A DNA stretch of 35,009 nt from Anaerolineaceae bacterium (lineage in GTDB: Bacteria > Chloroflexota > Anaerolineae > Anaerolineales > Anaerolineaceae). This document shows positions 1 through 8,112 of the stretch, in pieces; the stretch's first letter is position 1, and each line of letters starts with the position of its first letter. The notes under the pieces were generated by a model. It was not told where the DNA came from and did not search any database. It saw only the letters and a program-made list of their open reading frames with translations. Made by a program: the position numbers and the translations under genes. The stretch spans positions 3,992 to 39,000 of the forward strand of contig JAGOIM010000001.1 of the NCBI GenBank assembly GCA_017995665.1. Direction: 5' to 3'.

Positions 1-269
1 AAAAAGCTGAAAAATTGCTCCAATATGGCGAACGCGTTTTGGGCGTAAGTGGCGGCACAGAAGAAGAACGCCTGCAGCGCACCATCGAAGCCTTGAGCGA
101 TTTCTTCCATTCGCTTGGAATGCCCACGACGCTGACGGCTTACAACCTCAACCCCAATATGGTAGCCCATGAAGTTCAGGAGCAACTGGTTGCCGATGGC
201 TTCTTGCGCGGCGAACACCGCGACGTCACCCCTGAAGATGTGGCAGAAATTTTGAGAATGAGCAAATAA
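1..269 (+). CDS. Iron-containing alcohol dehydrogenase, C-terminal fragment
   Basis: The window opens inside this gene. The frame is open from base 3 and ends at TAA 267-269, so about 88 C-terminal residues are visible. The helical segment with the spacing DFFHSLGMPTTL, followed by a tail ending in a VTPEDVAEIL helix, is typical of the C-terminal helical domain of group III iron-dependent alcohol dehydrogenases (butanol dehydrogenase type). These oxidise or reduce alcohols and aldehydes with NAD(P)H in the cytoplasm. The metal-binding histidines and the nucleotide fold lie outside the window, so neither cofactor nor substrate can be judged. The TTG at base 15 is an internal codon, not a start. 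The family call rests on the tail alone. Confidence 0.68.
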   Translation, partial: KAEKLLQYGERVLGVSGGTEEERLQRTIEALSDFFHSLGMPTTLTAYNLNPNMVAHEVQEQLVADGFLRGEHRDVTPEDVAEILRMSK

Positions 270-297
270 TTTTTTCTTAGGGGAAGTCAAAAGATTT

Positions 298-449
298 GTA
301 GGGCGTGGTTGAAAATGTTCTAACCTTGATATCATCATGCGTTATCCCATTTTCAATCCGCCTGCATAATGAAACCTAAACATCGGCGGATTGAATGGGC
401 GCAAGTTAAACCAAGCAAAAGGCAAAAAGCCCATTCAATCTCGCCCTAC
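298..449. repeat. Alternating palindromic repeat (REP/MITE-like)
   Basis: A module close to CCCATTCAATCCGCC occurs four times in alternating orientation: minus at about 298-315 (degenerate), plus at 346-362 (two extra T), minus at 385-399, and plus at 429-446. The outer ends form an inverted repeat, GTAGGGCG at 298-305 and CGCCCTAC at 442-449. The two inner copies can pair as a hairpin of about 15 bp. There is no coding capacity. The layout resembles REP-type palindromic units or a small non-autonomous element. The right end overlaps the last codons of the minus-strand gene at 435. Confidence 0.7.
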
Positions 450-902
450 CGATGACTCAATCAATTTAGCCGAACCAATCGCCTTGGCAATCAAGCTTTT
501 TACCTCCTGCGCCAAGATTTCGTTCCACTCAGTAATTGCATAAGAAGTGGGCCAAAGCGCACCATCATCCAACTTTGCCAAATCACTAAAACCTAAGGTG
601 CAATAGCGCGAGCCAAATTTCTCAGAGCCTTGGAAAAAGAACAAAACCTTATCGTCTTTGGTCCATGCCGGCATGCCATACCATGTCCGACAGCCCAAAG
701 CCGGAAAACTATGCTTGACCAACGCAAATATAGAACTAACAATTATCCGATCGTCCGGAATTAATTCTTCGATTTTATCCAAAACGGCTTGTTCATTCGC
801 TTCTTTGTTCTTCGCCTGCTTCAATTCCTTGGCACGTTCCTTCATTGCCCCTTTTTCAAAATCTGAAAAGCTATTGTCTTTTTCTGAATTTACATTTTTC
901 AT
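435..902 (-). CDS. DUF1801/YdhG-like protein
   Basis: A 155-residue soluble protein. A charged, Lys/Glu-rich N-terminal third of about 50 residues precedes a DUF1801-like domain. Recognisable pieces are TWYGMPAW, a KVLFFFQ strand, FGSRYCTLGF and LDDGALWPTSYAI. This fold is shared with bacterial YdhG/frataxin-like proteins of uncertain function. The open frame reaches a TTG at 920, but the ATG at 902 has GAGG eight bases upstream, so I place the start at 902. The last residues (Val-Gly-Arg-Asp) and the stop are encoded by the palindromic repeat at 429-449, so the natural C-terminus may have been replaced. No enzymatic role can be assigned. Confidence 0.75.
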   Translation of the reverse strand: MKNVNSEKDNSFSDFEKGAMKERAKELKQAKNKEANEQAVLDKIEELIPDDRIIVSSIFALVKHSFPALGCRTWYGMPAWTKDDKVLFFFQGSEKFGSRYCTLGFSDLAKLDDGALWPTSYAITEWNEILAQEVKSLIAKAIGSAKLIESSVGRD

Positions 903-1015
903 GTTGATATCCTCAAGCAAGCCAACTACGACTGCTTAAGTCTAATTTTTGTCCAAAATCGTCGGGATATCAATAATCTGTCGAATATTTTTAGGAATGA
1001 AGCGAAAAAAACGTT

Positions 1016-1882
1016 TTAGCTCTTAAATAAATTAATTACAAGCGCACTTGCCAATTTCAGAAGCATCAAAAAATAATAAAACCAATTGAACAAGAAAAAA
1101 TATTCTTTTGCATAATGCTTCTTATAAAATAAATAATAAGAACGGTGCCACTCAACTATGCTTTTCCAGGGTTTTACGCCCGATCCACCTTTGCCACCAT
1201 AGTGGATAATTTTACTAATCGGCAGATAAACCACCTTCCAGCCAAGTTTTCCGGCCCGGATACAATAATCGCTGTCTTCCTGATAGGCAAAAAAAGTCTC
1301 GTCCAAATCCCCCACAGCTTGCCAGGTCTCCCGCCGAATAAACATGCACGAACCCGAAACGGCTTTGACCTCGGCTATTTCATCTTCCGGCAGCCAGGAC
1401 ATTAAATAACCGTTCAGACGCTTATTGTTAGGGAAGAGTTTCCCCAGCCCGGTGAAATAACCAAAGACCTCCAGAGGACGTGGCTCTCCCCTTCGGGATT
1501 GCTTCTGAAAACTGCCGTCTGCGTTCAAAACCTTCGGAATGCAAATCCCCACTTCAGGATGCGCTTTCAGATAATCGAGCTGAGGGTTAAAACAATCTTC
1601 AATGAGTTTCGTGTCCGGATTGAGCAAAAGCAAAAACTCACCCTTCGCCACATGCAACATTTGATTGTTCGGTTTGGTGAAACCCAAATTTTCATGATTG
1701 CAAATCAGCTGAACCTCAGGATATTCCTCTTCAAGCATTTGCAAGCTGCCATCAGTCGAATTATTATCTGCGACGATAATTTCATACTCACCCTTTGGCG
1801 GAAAAGCGCGAATCGAGTCCAGGCAATCCCGTAGATAGCTTTTTGAATTATAGGTCAGGATACAAATCGACAGTTCAGTCAT
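1016..1882 (-). CDS. Family 2 glycosyltransferase (rhamnosyltransferase-like)
   Basis: A 288-residue GT2 enzyme. The GT-A nucleotide-sugar fold starts at residue 3 (SICILTYNS). The acidic ADNNSTDGS segment and the NPDT metal-binding region follow at the expected spacing, then the acceptor-side motif (GSCMFIRRETW, YQEDSDYCIRAG). A hydrophobic stretch of about 25 residues at the C-terminus suggests membrane association. Enzymes of this type add sugars such as rhamnose to cell-surface polysaccharide or glycolipid on the cytoplasmic face. The start at ATG 1882 has GGTGAG upstream and overlaps the yihY-like stop by eight bases (ATGACTGA), so translation is probably coupled. A GTG at 1888 is an alternative start. 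Donor and acceptor are unknown. Confidence 0.9.
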   Translation of the reverse strand: MTELSICILTYNSKSYLRDCLDSIRAFPPKGEYEIIVADNNSTDGSLQMLEEEYPEVQLICNHENLGFTKPNNQMLHVAKGEFLLLLNPDTKLIEDCFNPQLDYLKAHPEVGICIPKVLNADGSFQKQSRRGEPRPLEVFGYFTGLGKLFPNNKRLNGYLMSWLPEDEIAEVKAVSGSCMFIRRETWQAVGDLDETFFAYQEDSDYCIRAGKLGWKVVYLPISKIIHYGGKGGSGVKPWKSIVEWHRSYYLFYKKHYAKEYFFLFNWFYYFLMLLKLASALVINLFKS

Positions 1883-2855
1883 TTTCACTCACCGCAACTT
1901 CAGCCGCAAGCTGTTCTTTTTTGTTCATCATTTGAAAATTTATCGCATGGGTCAGGTGGGCACCCCAAAAAATGATGAAGCCGGTTAGGTAAAGCCAGGT
2001 CATCAGGTAAATAATTGAAGACAGCGAGCCATAAACAACTTCATAATTCGCAAATCCGGCTGTAATCGCCCAGCCAAGCCCCCTTGTAGCAAGCTCCCAT
2101 AAAGCTGCTGCTACAAAGGCTCCAATCAGCTTTGCCCGGAAAAGTACGTTGGCATGAAGTGGAACCCAACTATAGACCGCCAAAAAGAATAAGAATTTTA
2201 TCAATACAGGCAATAACAAGCGAACCCAGGCATAAAGCATTGTTTGCGTAAAACCAACTCCCCCAATTATGATTTTGTCCAAGTCAAAAAAGCCCTTGAT
2301 GGTACTAATCAGCAGTGATGCAATAAAAAGCAAAATCAGCACCAAAACCATAATTACTGCCATTGCCCTGTTTTGGATAAAGCCAGCCTTTTGTCCTTGG
2401 GGAAAAGCCCGGTTGACATTCCGAATCAGCTTATCAAAAACATTACTGGCAGACCAAATCAATGAGATCAATGCTATAACGGTCATCGTTCCCCGCTGTT
2501 CAAGCACGCCACTGATTAAATTGTTGATAAATTCCGCCGAAACGGGAATAAGTTCATGGAGAGCTTTTAATACAATATCTTGAACCACATTAATGGAAAC
2601 AAAGTTCGACCCGATTGAAATGATTGCGATCAAAACCGGAAAAATTGAGAAAAGTGCATAATATGAAAGCCCGGCTGCCGCTTCGGGACCGCGCATCAAA
2701 GTAAAATTAGTAGACGCATGGCGAATAACACCAAGGCTTCCCCCGCTTGCCTTGTTTAGCCGATAATAAAGCCGTTTCAACCGTTCGCGAAAGCTACCAG
2801 CAGGCTTTTCCGGCTTATCTTCGGATTTTTGCTCCTTTTCTTCTGATGCACCCAT
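1875..2855 (-). CDS. YihY/BrkB family inner-membrane protein
   Basis: A 326-residue polytopic membrane protein of the YihY (formerly RNase BN) family. A charged cytoplasmic N-terminus of about 40 residues rich in Lys and Glu is followed by the family motif AAGLSYYALFSIFPVLI near residue 60. About six membrane segments follow, including the conserved GSLSSIIYLMTWLYLTGFIIFWGAHL region before the C-terminus. The exact transport or structural role of the family is unresolved. The ATG at 2855 has TATAAT six bases upstream and no ribosome binding site, which suggests a leaderless transcript. It overlaps the glycosyltransferase downstream, so the two are likely co-expressed at the envelope. Confidence 0.92.
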   Translation of the reverse strand: MGASEEKEQKSEDKPEKPAGSFRERLKRLYYRLNKASGGSLGVIRHASTNFTLMRGPEAAAGLSYYALFSIFPVLIAIISIGSNFVSINVVQDIVLKALHELIPVSAEFINNLISGVLEQRGTMTVIALISLIWSASNVFDKLIRNVNRAFPQGQKAGFIQNRAMAVIMVLVLILLFIASLLISTIKGFFDLDKIIIGGVGFTQTMLYAWVRLLLPVLIKFLFFLAVYSWVPLHANVLFRAKLIGAFVAAALWELATRGLGWAITAGFANYEVVYGSLSSIIYLMTWLYLTGFIIFWGAHLTHAINFQMMNKKEQLAAEVAVSEND

Positions 2856-2861
2856 AGGCTG

Positions 2862-2867
2862 ATTATA
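2862..2867 (-). promoter_or_regulatory. -10 hexamer of the yihY-like gene, leaderless
   Basis: Read on the minus strand the hexamer is TATAAT, ending six bases before the ATG at 2855. Transcription would start at or next to the start codon. A weak TTGGCT lies 19 bases upstream as a possible -35. Confidence 0.55.
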
Positions 2868-2882
2868 AGCGATGATAAGTGC

Positions 2883-4775
2883 TTAGAGCCAAATTGCGCC
2901 CCCTCGTTTGAGGCTTGGAAAGCGCAATTCACCGACTTCAACGCCAAGATCTTCTCCACTAAAGAGGTTCTTCAATTTCTCTGCCCGATTCGGGTTAACC
3001 AAATCAGTCTGCAAAACAAAGCCTTCCTTTTGATCGGTTTTGCACGCGCTCAGAATGATTCGTTTGCTTTGCAACTGACGTTGGTAGATAAGTAAATTTT
3101 CGTCCCAATACAAGACTTGAAAACTTCCCTGCGCCAGAACTTCACTATTTTTGCGCAATTCAATCAGCTTTTGGTAAAAAGCCAGCAGGTCACAATCCCA
3201 TAGGCTTTCATCCCAGGGGAAGCAATTACGTTGCGCAAAGCCCTCTTCGTCTGCCAAACCAATTTCATCGCCATAATAAATGCAAGGAATGCCGGGAAAA
3301 GTAAATTGAACCATCAACGCCAGCCGAATCAGATACTCATCTCCCTTTAATCTCGTTCGCAAGCGCTCTGTATCGTGACTATCGAGCAAGTTAAACTGTT
3401 GTAAGGCAATCGTCCATGGGATTGCCGCCAGATTCTCCTGCCAGGTTCTCACCAGCTGATCGCTTCCCAAGGGTTTTTCGGAATGTAAAACGGTTTTATT
3501 GCCCAAGGCATGAATTTGAAAACCAGCCAGCCAATTGAGTAAAGGGTCGCTAAAACCGCTGTAATTCATCACGCCATCCCAGGCATCGCCCTGCAATTGC
3601 CCAGTTGCCTGGAAGAAATTTTCGCCCATCAGATAACTTTGGGGCTTGGTGGCTTTCACCGTCTTGCGAATGGCCGGAAGCACTTCGCCATCCAATTGTT
3701 GCTCGTCCAGGCGTCCCAGCATGTTGCCAACATCCACCCGCCATCCGTCAATATTATAGGGAGGTAAAAGCCAGCTTGCAAAAACACTTTTTTCATCCTC
3801 ATACATTTCGCTGCGCAACTCGGGATCGCTGTAATTCAATTTTGGCAAACTGCCAAAACCCATCCAGGAAACGTAATTGTCCGCCTCATCAAAGAAATAA
3901 GAAGCCCGCTTTGGACTGGCCGGCCCTTGCTTGGCTTCAAGAAACCAAGGATGCCTTGCTCCACTATGATTAGGAACAATGTCCAAGATAAGCTTCATTT
4001 TGTGCTCATCCAAAGCCTGACGCAGAGAAATCAGCGCTTCGTTTCCACCTAAGGTTTGGTCAACATTGCGAAAATCAACAACATCATAGCGATGGTTGGT
4101 GTAAGCACTGAAAATTGGGTTGAGGTAAAGCGCATTCACTCCCAAACGCTCTAAATAATCAAGATGCTGCTCAATCCCCTTCAGGTCGCCGCCATAGAAA
4201 GGAATCTTTGTGAGGCTTGCTTCGCCCGGCACGCCCCATGGATAAGTTTTTCGCAGAACCCCACCGGAGCCTTCAATTTCACCGTTTGGGTCATTTGTCG
4301 GATCGCCATTGGCAAAGCGGTCCGGGAAAATTTGATAAAAAACCGATTTACTCAACCAGTCAATCTCTTCTGTGTTTGCCAAAAGCAGGAAATCAAAAGG
4401 CGCAACCGGCATATAGCGGCTTACGCCCAAAGCGTTCAACCACCAAATCCGCCCTTCGGTCTGAATCGCAAAACGATAGGGAACACGTGGCTCGTTGACC
4501 AACAATTCCCCTTCCCAAATGTTCATTCTGCCCTGTTTTTTGAGAAAACGCATACTCGCCAATTGCTGTTCCCCATTCGGGATTGTCCGCAAAACAACCT
4601 GATCGGGCTTGCCTACAGTCGGCAACTCTAAGCGAATTTTGACAATCTCGCCCAGTTTTGGTCGAGGATTAGAAACATGATCTTTCGTTCCCGTATGCAG
4701 AGCTTGCCTGATCCATTCGGGGACTTCTTCAGAAAATTGGGGTGTTTGCAAAATTTGAGACACAGTGGCATTCAA
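2883..4775 (-). CDS. GH13 alpha-amylase family enzyme (neopullulanase/maltodextrin glucosidase type)
   Basis: A 630-residue cytoplasmic glycoside hydrolase with no signal peptide. Residues 1-130 form a beta-rich N-terminal domain like CBM34. The (beta/alpha)8 barrel starts at about residue 143 (SVFYQIFPDRFANGD). Conserved regions are intact: DIVPNHSG (265-272), GWRVDVG with nucleophile Asp348, acid/base Glu385 in MGENF, and the third acid Asp468 in LLDSHDTE. This pattern fits intracellular maltodextrin-degrading enzymes (neopullulanase, cyclomaltodextrinase, MalZ-type) that cleave alpha-1,4 or 1,6 bonds in linear or cyclic dextrins. The frame begins at TTG 4775; I see no clear ribosome binding site and no in-frame ATG nearby, so the start is uncertain. 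No sugar transporter is adjacent. Confidence 0.9.
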   Translation of the reverse strand: MNATVSQILQTPQFSEEVPEWIRQALHTGTKDHVSNPRPKLGEIVKIRLELPTVGKPDQVVLRTIPNGEQQLASMRFLKKQGRMNIWEGELLVNEPRVPYRFAIQTEGRIWWLNALGVSRYMPVAPFDFLLLANTEEIDWLSKSVFYQIFPDRFANGDPTNDPNGEIEGSGGVLRKTYPWGVPGEASLTKIPFYGGDLKGIEQHLDYLERLGVNALYLNPIFSAYTNHRYDVVDFRNVDQTLGGNEALISLRQALDEHKMKLILDIVPNHSGARHPWFLEAKQGPASPKRASYFFDEADNYVSWMGFGSLPKLNYSDPELRSEMYEDEKSVFASWLLPPYNIDGWRVDVGNMLGRLDEQQLDGEVLPAIRKTVKATKPQSYLMGENFFQATGQLQGDAWDGVMNYSGFSDPLLNWLAGFQIHALGNKTVLHSEKPLGSDQLVRTWQENLAAIPWTIALQQFNLLDSHDTERLRTRLKGDEYLIRLALMVQFTFPGIPCIYYGDEIGLADEEGFAQRNCFPWDESLWDCDLLAFYQKLIELRKNSEVLAQGSFQVLYWDENLLIYQRQLQSKRIILSACKTDQKEGFVLQTDLVNPNRAEKLKNLFSGEDLGVEVGELRFPSLKRGGAIWL

Positions 4776-4792
4776 CCATTTAACGAAGCTGC

Positions 4793-4827
4793 GCTTGCTT
4801 TTCGATTGAAATCATCAAAAAGCAAGC
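4793..4827 (-). promoter_or_regulatory. 10-bp hairpin between two minus-strand genes
   Basis: GCTTGCTTTT (4793-4802) pairs perfectly with AAAAGCAAGC (4818-4827) across a 15-base loop. It lies in the 68-base gap between the ammonia-lyase-like stop and the GH13 start. On the minus strand no T-run follows, so it is not a standard terminator. It could be a processing site, an operator or a weak terminator. Confidence 0.5.
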
Positions 4828-4843
4828 ACAGTTTTATTAATTG

Positions 4844-6103
4844 TTATTCTTCATCCGTGAATTTTGTCCGGTATTCTGTCGGAACCGGCATAAGCCCATC
4901 CCAAACCACCTGACGGAATTCATCCGGGGAAGTGTTGCCTTCTGAATTAATCAATAAGACTTGCGAGTCCTCATTCAGACCCATCGCTTCGCGCAATTCC
5001 CGGGCTCCTTCATAATTCATCGTATACATCAACGCGCCTAAGGAAACCGCGCCGGATTCTCCGGAAACGATAAAAGGATCGCCGCTGAGGGGTGTGGAAT
5101 AAACCCGCATCCCCTTGGCTGCTACATAATCCGGGCAGATTGCAAAATAATCAGCGCAATTATAGAGTGTTTCCCAAGCAAGCGGATTTGGATCGCCACA
5201 AGCCAAGCCGGCCATGATAGTGTCCAATTCGCCTTTGACACTATGCGGTTTTCCATCACCTATGCGCAAGGATTCGTAAAGGCAAGCCGCTTTGGTAGGT
5301 TCGACGACCATCGAAAGCGGAATGTTATCATCAAAAAGCTGGGAATAATAGCCGATTGCCGCCGCAGCCAGCGATCCGACGCCAGCCTGTACCAAAACAT
5401 GCGTTGGTCGACTCAAACCCATCCCTGTAAATTGCTCTTGCGTTTCAACAAACATGGTGGCATAACCCTGCATAATCCATTTCGGGACATCTTCATAACC
5501 TTCCCAGGATGTATCAGAGATAATCTCCCAACCATTCTTTTTTGCGTCAATATTCGCCTGACGAACTGCATCGTCATAATTACCATCAACCACAACCACT
5601 TTCCCGCCCTGGCGTTCAATTCCGCGAATGCGGTCTTTGGTTGTCAGCGAGTGAACGTAAATAATTGCCGGGAAACCCATCATGTGTGCTGCCCAGGCAA
5701 CACCTGTGCCATGGTTTCCATCGGTTGCGGTTGCGAAAACCGGGTGACCAAGTTTTTCACGATTCACGCCATTTAATTGGATCAAATCCTTCAACGAGAC
5801 ACTTTCGTCAAAACCACCCCGTTCCAACAATCTGCGATAGATTGCGTAAGTACCGCCTAAAACTTTGAAGGAAGGCAAGGAAAGCCGGTTGGATTCGTCT
5901 TTAACATAAATTCCACCTAAACCCAAACGCCTGGCAAGTAAAGGCAAGCTTTTCAAAGGGCTCATATGATAGCCAGGAATTGAACTATGTACTTTCCGTA
6001 CTTTCTGACCCAAACCTGGGGGGAAGAGCTCCGCCGCAAGTTGAGATTTAGGATTTTGCAGGGCGTGCTCATTAGCCAGCCATTGAATAGGAACTTCTGC
6101 CAT
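4844..6103 (-). CDS. Diaminopropionate ammonia-lyase-like PLP enzyme
   Basis: A 419-residue fold-type II PLP enzyme. The Schiff-base lysine is Lys80 in SFKVLGG, preceded by YVKDESNR. ATDGNHGTGVAWAA and the glycine-rich phosphate loop GVGSLAAAAIGYY follow in the order seen in threonine/serine dehydratases. Overall length and the FKVLGG signature favour 2,3-diaminopropionate ammonia-lyase, which yields pyruvate and ammonia, over threonine dehydratase, and no ACT domain is present. I place the start at ATG 6103, with GAGGT five bases upstream; a longer frame reaches 6196 but lacks such a site. The gene is divergent from the MazG-like gene. Substrate specificity is inferred, not seen. Confidence 0.75.
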   Translation of the reverse strand: MAEVPIQWLANEHALQNPKSQLAAELFPPGLGQKVRKVHSSIPGYHMSPLKSLPLLARRLGLGGIYVKDESNRLSLPSFKVLGGTYAIYRRLLERGGFDESVSLKDLIQLNGVNREKLGHPVFATATDGNHGTGVAWAAHMMGFPAIIYVHSLTTKDRIRGIERQGGKVVVVDGNYDDAVRQANIDAKKNGWEIISDTSWEGYEDVPKWIMQGYATMFVETQEQFTGMGLSRPTHVLVQAGVGSLAAAAIGYYSQLFDDNIPLSMVVEPTKAACLYESLRIGDGKPHSVKGELDTIMAGLACGDPNPLAWETLYNCADYFAICPDYVAAKGMRVYSTPLSGDPFIVSGESGAVSLGALMYTMNYEGARELREAMGLNEDSQVLLINSEGNTSPDEFRQVVWDGLMPVPTEYRTKFTDEE

Positions 6104-6137
6104 ACTTACCTCAATTAATAAACAAATTTCTATGTTA

Positions 6138-6168
6138 ATCTTATCACAAAGAGGTTGAGAGCTGTAAA
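6138..6168 (-). promoter_or_regulatory. Candidate promoter of the ammonia-lyase-like gene
   Basis: On the minus strand an extended -10, TGATAAGAT, has its hexamer at 6138-6143. A TTTACA at 6163-6168 is a possible -35 with a 19-base spacer. Downstream, GAGGT leads into the ATG at 6103. Confidence 0.4.
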
Positions 6169-6196
6169 TGAATTTCCTGTCGCCGCTCTTCTGCAA

Positions 6197-6205
6197 TGCT
6201 ATAAT
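6197..6205 (+). promoter_or_regulatory. Extended -10 of the MazG-like gene, leaderless
   Basis: TGCTATAAT is a full extended -10 element. Its hexamer ends six bases before the ATG at 6212, so the mRNA would begin at or beside the start codon. There is no ribosome binding site in the gap. Confidence 0.65.
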
Positions 6206-6211
6206 CTACCC

Positions 6212-6616
6212 ATGAAAACAGAAATCATCAAAGCTTATTATAAAGAACGCGGTCTTGCCTGGGCAGACCAAAAAAGCGCATTGCTCTTCTTCCTCTCCGA
6301 GGTTGGCGAGCTTGCCGAAGCCTGCCTTTCCATCGAACCGGTTGAATTTAGCCCGGAAGAAAAAGCCTTGCTCCAAAACTTTTCAGATTTGGGCATGCAA
6401 GCCGACGAAATCGTCTCACGAAAAGATGGTTGGATTCGCAACAACGACCGCTTGCGCAAAGAAAACATCGCTCACGAAGCGGCTGATTGCAATATGATGC
6501 TCTCAGTATTTATGGAAGGCCACAATGGACAGTCCCCTGACGAGGCACTATTAGAAAAAATGGATGCAAAGTTAGGGTTTTCGCTACTTGAGAAATATCC
6601 GAATCTCAAGGCTTGA
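6212..6616 (+). CDS. MazG-like nucleotide pyrophosphohydrolase
   Basis: A 134-residue all-alpha protein of the MazG superfamily. The metal-binding acidic pattern is visible as Glu33-x-x-Glu36 in SEVGELAEA and Glu89-x-x-Asp92 in HEAADCNMML. Family members hydrolyse nucleoside triphosphates to monophosphates plus pyrophosphate and clear non-canonical or stress-related nucleotides. About 50 residues separate the two motifs, longer than in minimal MazG domains. The open frame extends upstream to 6155, but the ATG at 6212 sits six bases after an extended -10, so the shorter start is preferred. The gene stands alone, convergent with the macro-domain gene. Its substrate is unknown. Confidence 0.75.
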   Translation: MKTEIIKAYYKERGLAWADQKSALLFFLSEVGELAEACLSIEPVEFSPEEKALLQNFSDLGMQADEIVSRKDGWIRNNDRLRKENIAHEAADCNMMLSVFMEGHNGQSPDEALLEKMDAKLGFSLLEKYPNLKA

Positions 6617-6644
6617 TACGCAAGCCGCTAAAAAGAGGCTTAAC

Positions 6645-7145
6645 TTACAACAATTCGCGATAAATTGCCAAGGCTCGTTCGGAATAGCAGCAGAAAATAA
6701 CTTTTTCGATACTCTTTAACGAGTCTTTCATACTCTTTACGCTTTCGATGGCAACCGCAGCAGCTTTTTCCAGCGGATAGCCATAAACACCGCTGCTGAT
6801 TGCAGGAAAAGCGATTGACATCAAAGCATGCTTTTCCGCCAACAACAAACTATTTCGATAACATGCCGCGAGCAAATCCGCTTCGCCATTTCCGCCGCCA
6901 TGCCAAACCGGGCCGACCGTATGAATTACATAACGGGCAGGCAAATTATATCCATCGGTGATTTTCGCTTCGCCCGTTTCGCAACCGTTCAGTTTTCTAC
7001 AGGCATCCAACAACTGCGGACCGGCTGCCTTGTGAATTGCCCCGTCAACCCCTCCTCCGCCCAAAAGCAAGCGATTCGCCGCATTGACAATTGCATCGAC
7101 GTCTAAAGTAGTGATATCCGCCAACATAGCGACCAATTCGATCAT
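6645..7145 (-). CDS. Macro-domain ADP-ribose hydrolase (YmdB/MacroD type)
   Basis: A 166-residue single macro domain. The ADP-ribose loop motifs are clear: VDAIVNAANRLLLGGGGVDGAIHKAAG at residues 16-42 and ISSGVYGYP in the distal loop near residue 120. The NAAN and GGGGVDGAI segments are those of MacroD-type enzymes, which remove mono-ADP-ribose from acidic residues or deacetylate O-acetyl-ADP-ribose. An AAGGA site stands before the ATG at 7145. The YitT-like gene ends 20 bases upstream, so the two probably share a transcript. No ADP-ribosyltransferase or sirtuin gene is nearby, so a housekeeping metabolite-repair role is more likely than a toxin-antitoxin one. Confidence 0.92.
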   Translation of the reverse strand: MIELVAMLADITTLDVDAIVNAANRLLLGGGGVDGAIHKAAGPQLLDACRKLNGCETGEAKITDGYNLPARYVIHTVGPVWHGGGNGEADLLAACYRNSLLLAEKHALMSIAFPAISSGVYGYPLEKAAAVAIESVKSMKDSLKSIEKVIFCCYSERALAIYRELL

Positions 7146-7165
7146 ATCGTCCTTCTTTTAAATCA

Positions 7166-8059
7166 TTACAAATTGCTTTCGAGCGGTTGGAATCCTTCGC
7201 CAAGCGCTTCATTGGCATGCCCGACCACCATAAAAGCTTTCGGGTCGGTATCATGAACCAGTGTTTTCAGTCGGACAACTTCTCCGGGAGTGACAACGCA
7301 ATAGAGAATCGGTTTGTCATCATTGGTATAACTGCCCTTTGCCTGGATAATCGTCGCACCTCTGCCCAATTCATCGCTGATTGCGGAGGCAACTTCTTGC
7401 GTTTTGTTGGTAACAATCATCGCCGAGCGAACTGCATTGTTGCCCTGAGAAATCATATCAGCGGCAACTCCGCTCAGGTAAATCATGATTAAGCCATAAA
7501 GAGCCTTATCCCAAGAGAAAACGAAGCCGGCCAAAATTACCGCCAGAGAATCGGTGAGCATATAGGAGGTCGAAATCGACATGCCCAAGCGTTTATTCAT
7601 AATTCGCCCTATTATGTCAGTGCCGCCACTGGTCCCGCGACCCAAATAAACCAAACCCAAACCAACTCCAAGAAGAATGCCACCGAAGATTGTCGCCAAA
7701 AGGATATCGCCTGTGAAAGGTTGCGAGTTAGACAATTGAAGCAAAAGATCGGTAAAGACCGAATAGGAAATAACACAAAGAATTGTCCGAATTGCGAAAC
7801 GAGGTCCTCCCAAATATCGCCATCCCATAATAAAGAGAGGGATGTTTGCAATGATGGTCATTAAGCCGATGGGTAAACCGTAAACATAATATCCCAATTG
7901 AGCAAAACCACTGACACCACCGCTGACCAACTCGTTGGGAACCAAAAAATATGCCAGAGCAAGCGCCTGGACAAAACCACCGGCGATGATTAAAGCGAAG
8001 TCTTTCGCTGTTCGCCAGTTAAATTCCAATGAACGAAAAAACGATTTAATTTTATTCAT
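7166..8059 (-). CDS. YitT family membrane protein (DUF161 + DUF2179)
   Basis: A 297-residue protein with five to six membrane segments over about residues 20-200, containing the family motifs GGFVQALALAYFLVPNELVSGGVSG and GRGTSGGTDIIGRI. A cytoplasmic C-terminal DUF2179 domain follows, with ITPGEVV-like and AFMVVGHANEALGEGF elements. YitT proteins are widespread in Firmicutes and Chloroflexota and their transported substrate is not settled. GGAGG stands eight bases before the ATG at 8059. A terminator hairpin at 8082-8098 lies just upstream, so the gene either has its own promoter (TATAAT on the minus strand at 8104-8109) or depends on readthrough. Confidence 0.92.
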   Translation of the reverse strand: MNKIKSFFRSLEFNWRTAKDFALIIAGGFVQALALAYFLVPNELVSGGVSGFAQLGYYVYGLPIGLMTIIANIPLFIMGWRYLGGPRFAIRTILCVISYSVFTDLLLQLSNSQPFTGDILLATIFGGILLGVGLGLVYLGRGTSGGTDIIGRIMNKRLGMSISTSYMLTDSLAVILAGFVFSWDKALYGLIMIYLSGVAADMISQGNNAVRSAMIVTNKTQEVASAISDELGRGATIIQAKGSYTNDDKPILYCVVTPGEVVRLKTLVHDTDPKAFMVVGHANEALGEGFQPLESNL

Positions 8060-8081
8060 TCCAAAACCTCCAAAACAAAAA

Positions 8082-8098
8082 ACGGCAAGTTTGCCGTC
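8082..8098 (-). terminator. Intrinsic terminator after the propeller/DUF1906 gene
   Basis: On the minus strand ACGGCAA and TTGCCGT form a seven-base stem with a two-base gap, followed directly by a run of six T. It separates the 8157-10091 gene from the YitT-like gene. Because it lies only 22 bases before the latter's start, it could also act as an attenuator. Confidence 0.7.
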
Positions 8099-8112
8099 AA
8101 TGGATTATAGCC

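Noticed and set aside
6645..7145. Macro-domain gene as part of a toxin-antitoxin pair (DarTG-like)
   Set aside because: No DarT-like ADP-ribosyltransferase is adjacent; the neighbours are a YitT membrane protein and a MazG-like gene on the opposite strand.
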